A stretch of 5,558 nt of DNA from Planctomycetaceae bacterium (GTDB lineage Bacteria; Planctomycetota; Planctomycetia; Planctomycetales; Planctomycetaceae): contig CANJZR010000280.1 of NCBI GenBank assembly GCA_947479075.1, positions 1 through 5,558 of the forward strand, given 5' to 3'. Numbering within the stretch: the first letter of the stretch is position 1; the number at the start of each line of letters is the position of its first letter. This document shows positions 4,647 to 5,558 of this stretch, piece by piece. The notes beneath the pieces are model-generated. The model had not been told where the DNA came from. It made no database searches and saw only the letters and a program-made list of their open reading frames with translations. A program made the position numbers and the translations under genes.

Positions 4647-5144
4647 TTAGGGTGCTGCTACAGGAGTCTTCTCGATACGGCCCCACATGTGGCCACCGAC
4701 TTTTCCGTGTTCCCAGGTTCCAGCGTAGCGATTGCCCTGAAACAGGATGCTGGAACCAAACTCACTCCCTAGTCCGGGGATCTTGAGGTCGGCCACCGAC
4801 AGCACTGGCGTCTTCCCGGCCCAATCGATCTTCACCGGTACGGGGACTGTCAGGTCAACCTCGCCGTACTTGATGCGGGCATGGATCATCCAGGTATTTC
4901 CTTTGACCTTAACGGCCTTGGTAATGCTGTACCGATCCTGCTTGGGAGACCCCGCCTGCCCATCGACGGTGAACGAGCCGACCAGATCGACACCGGTCAG
5001 CATCTCGGAGAATGCTTTCTCCTCATCGTTCATGACAGCTGAGTCCGATGTCGCCGCAGGCTTCGGAGCGTCATCCGCGACCACGTTCCACGCGGCACCT
5101 GTCGTCCACAGGCAAAAAGTCAGCGTTCGAAGGAAACTCATCAT
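4647..5144 (-). CDS. secreted planctomycete-type conserved protein of unknown function, 165 aa
   Basis: Two adjacent ATG codons (5142-5144 and 5139-5141) are equally possible starts; a G-run lies 7 bases before the first, a weak RBS. Residues 1-23 form a Sec signal peptide (MMSFLRTLTFCLWTTGAAWNVVA, cut before Asp24). A short Ala/Pro/Asp linker and an acidic helix with FSEMLTG follow, then a beta-rich domain: LVGSFTVDG (54-62), YSITKAVKVKGNTWMIHARIKYG (72-94), VPVPVKIDWAGKTPVLSV (100-117), IPGLGSEFGSSILF (122-135) and a Gly-rich end, YAGTWEHGKVGGHMWGRIEK. I recall this pattern as common in uncharacterised planctomycete exported proteins, but no function is known to me. The only Cys lies in the signal peptide and is not in a lipobox context. 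It converges on the isomerase; the gap upstream to the ligase gene is 123 bases, so a shared transcript with that gene is possible but not shown. Confidence 0.88.
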   Translation of the reverse strand: MMSFLRTLTFCLWTTGAAWNVVADDAPKPAATSDSAVMNDEEKAFSEMLTGVDLVGSFTVDGQAGSPKQDRYSITKAVKVKGNTWMIHARIKYGEVDLTVPVPVKIDWAGKTPVLSVADLKIPGLGSEFGSSILFQGNRYAGTWEHGKVGGHMWGRIEKTPVAAP

Positions 5145-5267
5145 CTCAATACCCCCATCCGGTGTCCGTTGTCTCCGCGTGAGAAGTTTCAGGATACCCG
5201 CGTCCCGATGAGTTTGTTAGCGAATCACCGGGTCCGGGATTTGATCTCACTGCCCCTCAGGAGACAT

Positions 5268-5558
5268 TTAACGACTCAGGTTGGCATACCGCGTGCGGGT
5301 CAGTTCCTCCGCCTGGAGATGTTCTGATTCGGTCAGGCCCGCCTCGATCGGGTCGCCAGGCAGGAGACTCACAAGGGCGTCCGCCAAGGCCAGGGCCACT
5401 TCGCGTCGCTGCCTGGTCAATCCGGCCAGTTCCGCCAGCCCCGGGAACTCGGGGGCAAAGTCAGACCGTGACAGCAGCAGCGATCCGTGCTGCAAAACCG
5501 CCCCGCGACGGCGACGCTGAGCACTTCCCATCACCTTATGGCGACCGATGACAATGTC
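5268..5558 (-). CDS. lipoate-protein ligase family protein, C-terminal part (5' partial)
   Basis: The minus-strand frame is open from the window's right edge to the TAA at 5268-5270, giving 96 visible residues; the N-terminal part lies outside. The first visible residues are DIVIGRHKVMGSAQRRRRG, then AVLQHGSLLLS. This matches the LplA/LipM-type biotin-lipoate ligase domain, in which a Lys in a K-(I/V)-x-G-S-A motif contacts the lipoyl-adenylate or acyl intermediate, and HG-x-LLL follows. Such enzymes attach lipoate or octanoate to dehydrogenase E2 and glycine-cleavage H proteins in the cytoplasm. The remaining residues (FAPEFPGLAELAGLTRQRREVALALADALVSLLPG) form the helical accessory end. An internal GTG/ATG near 5530 is not a true start. 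Ligase, octanoyltransferase and amidotransferase cannot be told apart without the N-terminal half. Confidence 0.8.
   Translation of the reverse strand, partial: DIVIGRHKVMGSAQRRRRGAVLQHGSLLLSRSDFAPEFPGLAELAGLTRQRREVALALADALVSLLPGDPIEAGLTESEHLQAEELTRTRYANLSR

Noticed and set aside
5281..5520. A plus-strand frame of 79 residues at the right end
   Set aside because: It is antisense to the ligase-family fragment, whose KVMGSAQ and HGSLLL motifs are clear.

Overview
The window looks like an ordinary chromosomal stretch from a Planctomycetota bacterium. The main evidence is a cysteine-rich secreted protein built from YTV-type repeats, a family described from Rhodopirellula-type planctomycetes. Supporting evidence is two small secreted proteins of the kind common in that phylum, a Tat-exported sugar-phosphate-isomerase-like protein, moderately high G+C, and loosely packed genes on both strands with few operons. 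I cannot name the genus.

Layout from left to right. A TIM-barrel sugar phosphate isomerase/epimerase-like protein with a twin-arginine signal runs rightward and is cut by the left edge (1-900). It converges on a 200-residue secreted protein of unknown function (957-1559, minus strand). Upstream of that gene is a short non-coding stretch with a possible promoter, a conspicuous leader stem-loop and the strong intrinsic terminator of the next gene. That gene is the cysteine-rich YTV repeat protein (1836-3230, minus), 464 residues with about 73 cysteines. A 404-base divergent intergenic region (3231-3634) separates it from a second, cytoplasmic, TIM-barrel isomerase/epimerase (3635-4462, plus) with a complete Glu-Asp-His-Glu metal site. 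Two hairpins follow that gene, the second a clear intrinsic terminator. A 165-residue secreted planctomycete-type protein (4647-5144, minus) and the C-terminal part of a lipoate-protein-ligase-family protein (5268-5558, minus, cut by the right edge) close the window.

The genes do not form an obvious pathway. Each seems to be its own transcription unit, with convergent or divergent neighbours or an intervening terminator. Three of the six products carry Sec-type signals and one a Tat-type signal, so the window is rich in exported proteins. The two isomerase-like proteins belong to the same broad superfamily but differ in location and in their metal-site residues.

The most interesting structure is inside the cysteine-rich protein. 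Two repeat arrays with different sequences share an exact 16-residue (48-base) period and sit in the same register across the protein. I found no phage, transposon, CRISPR, RNA gene or defence system, and nothing I would call a new multi-gene system.
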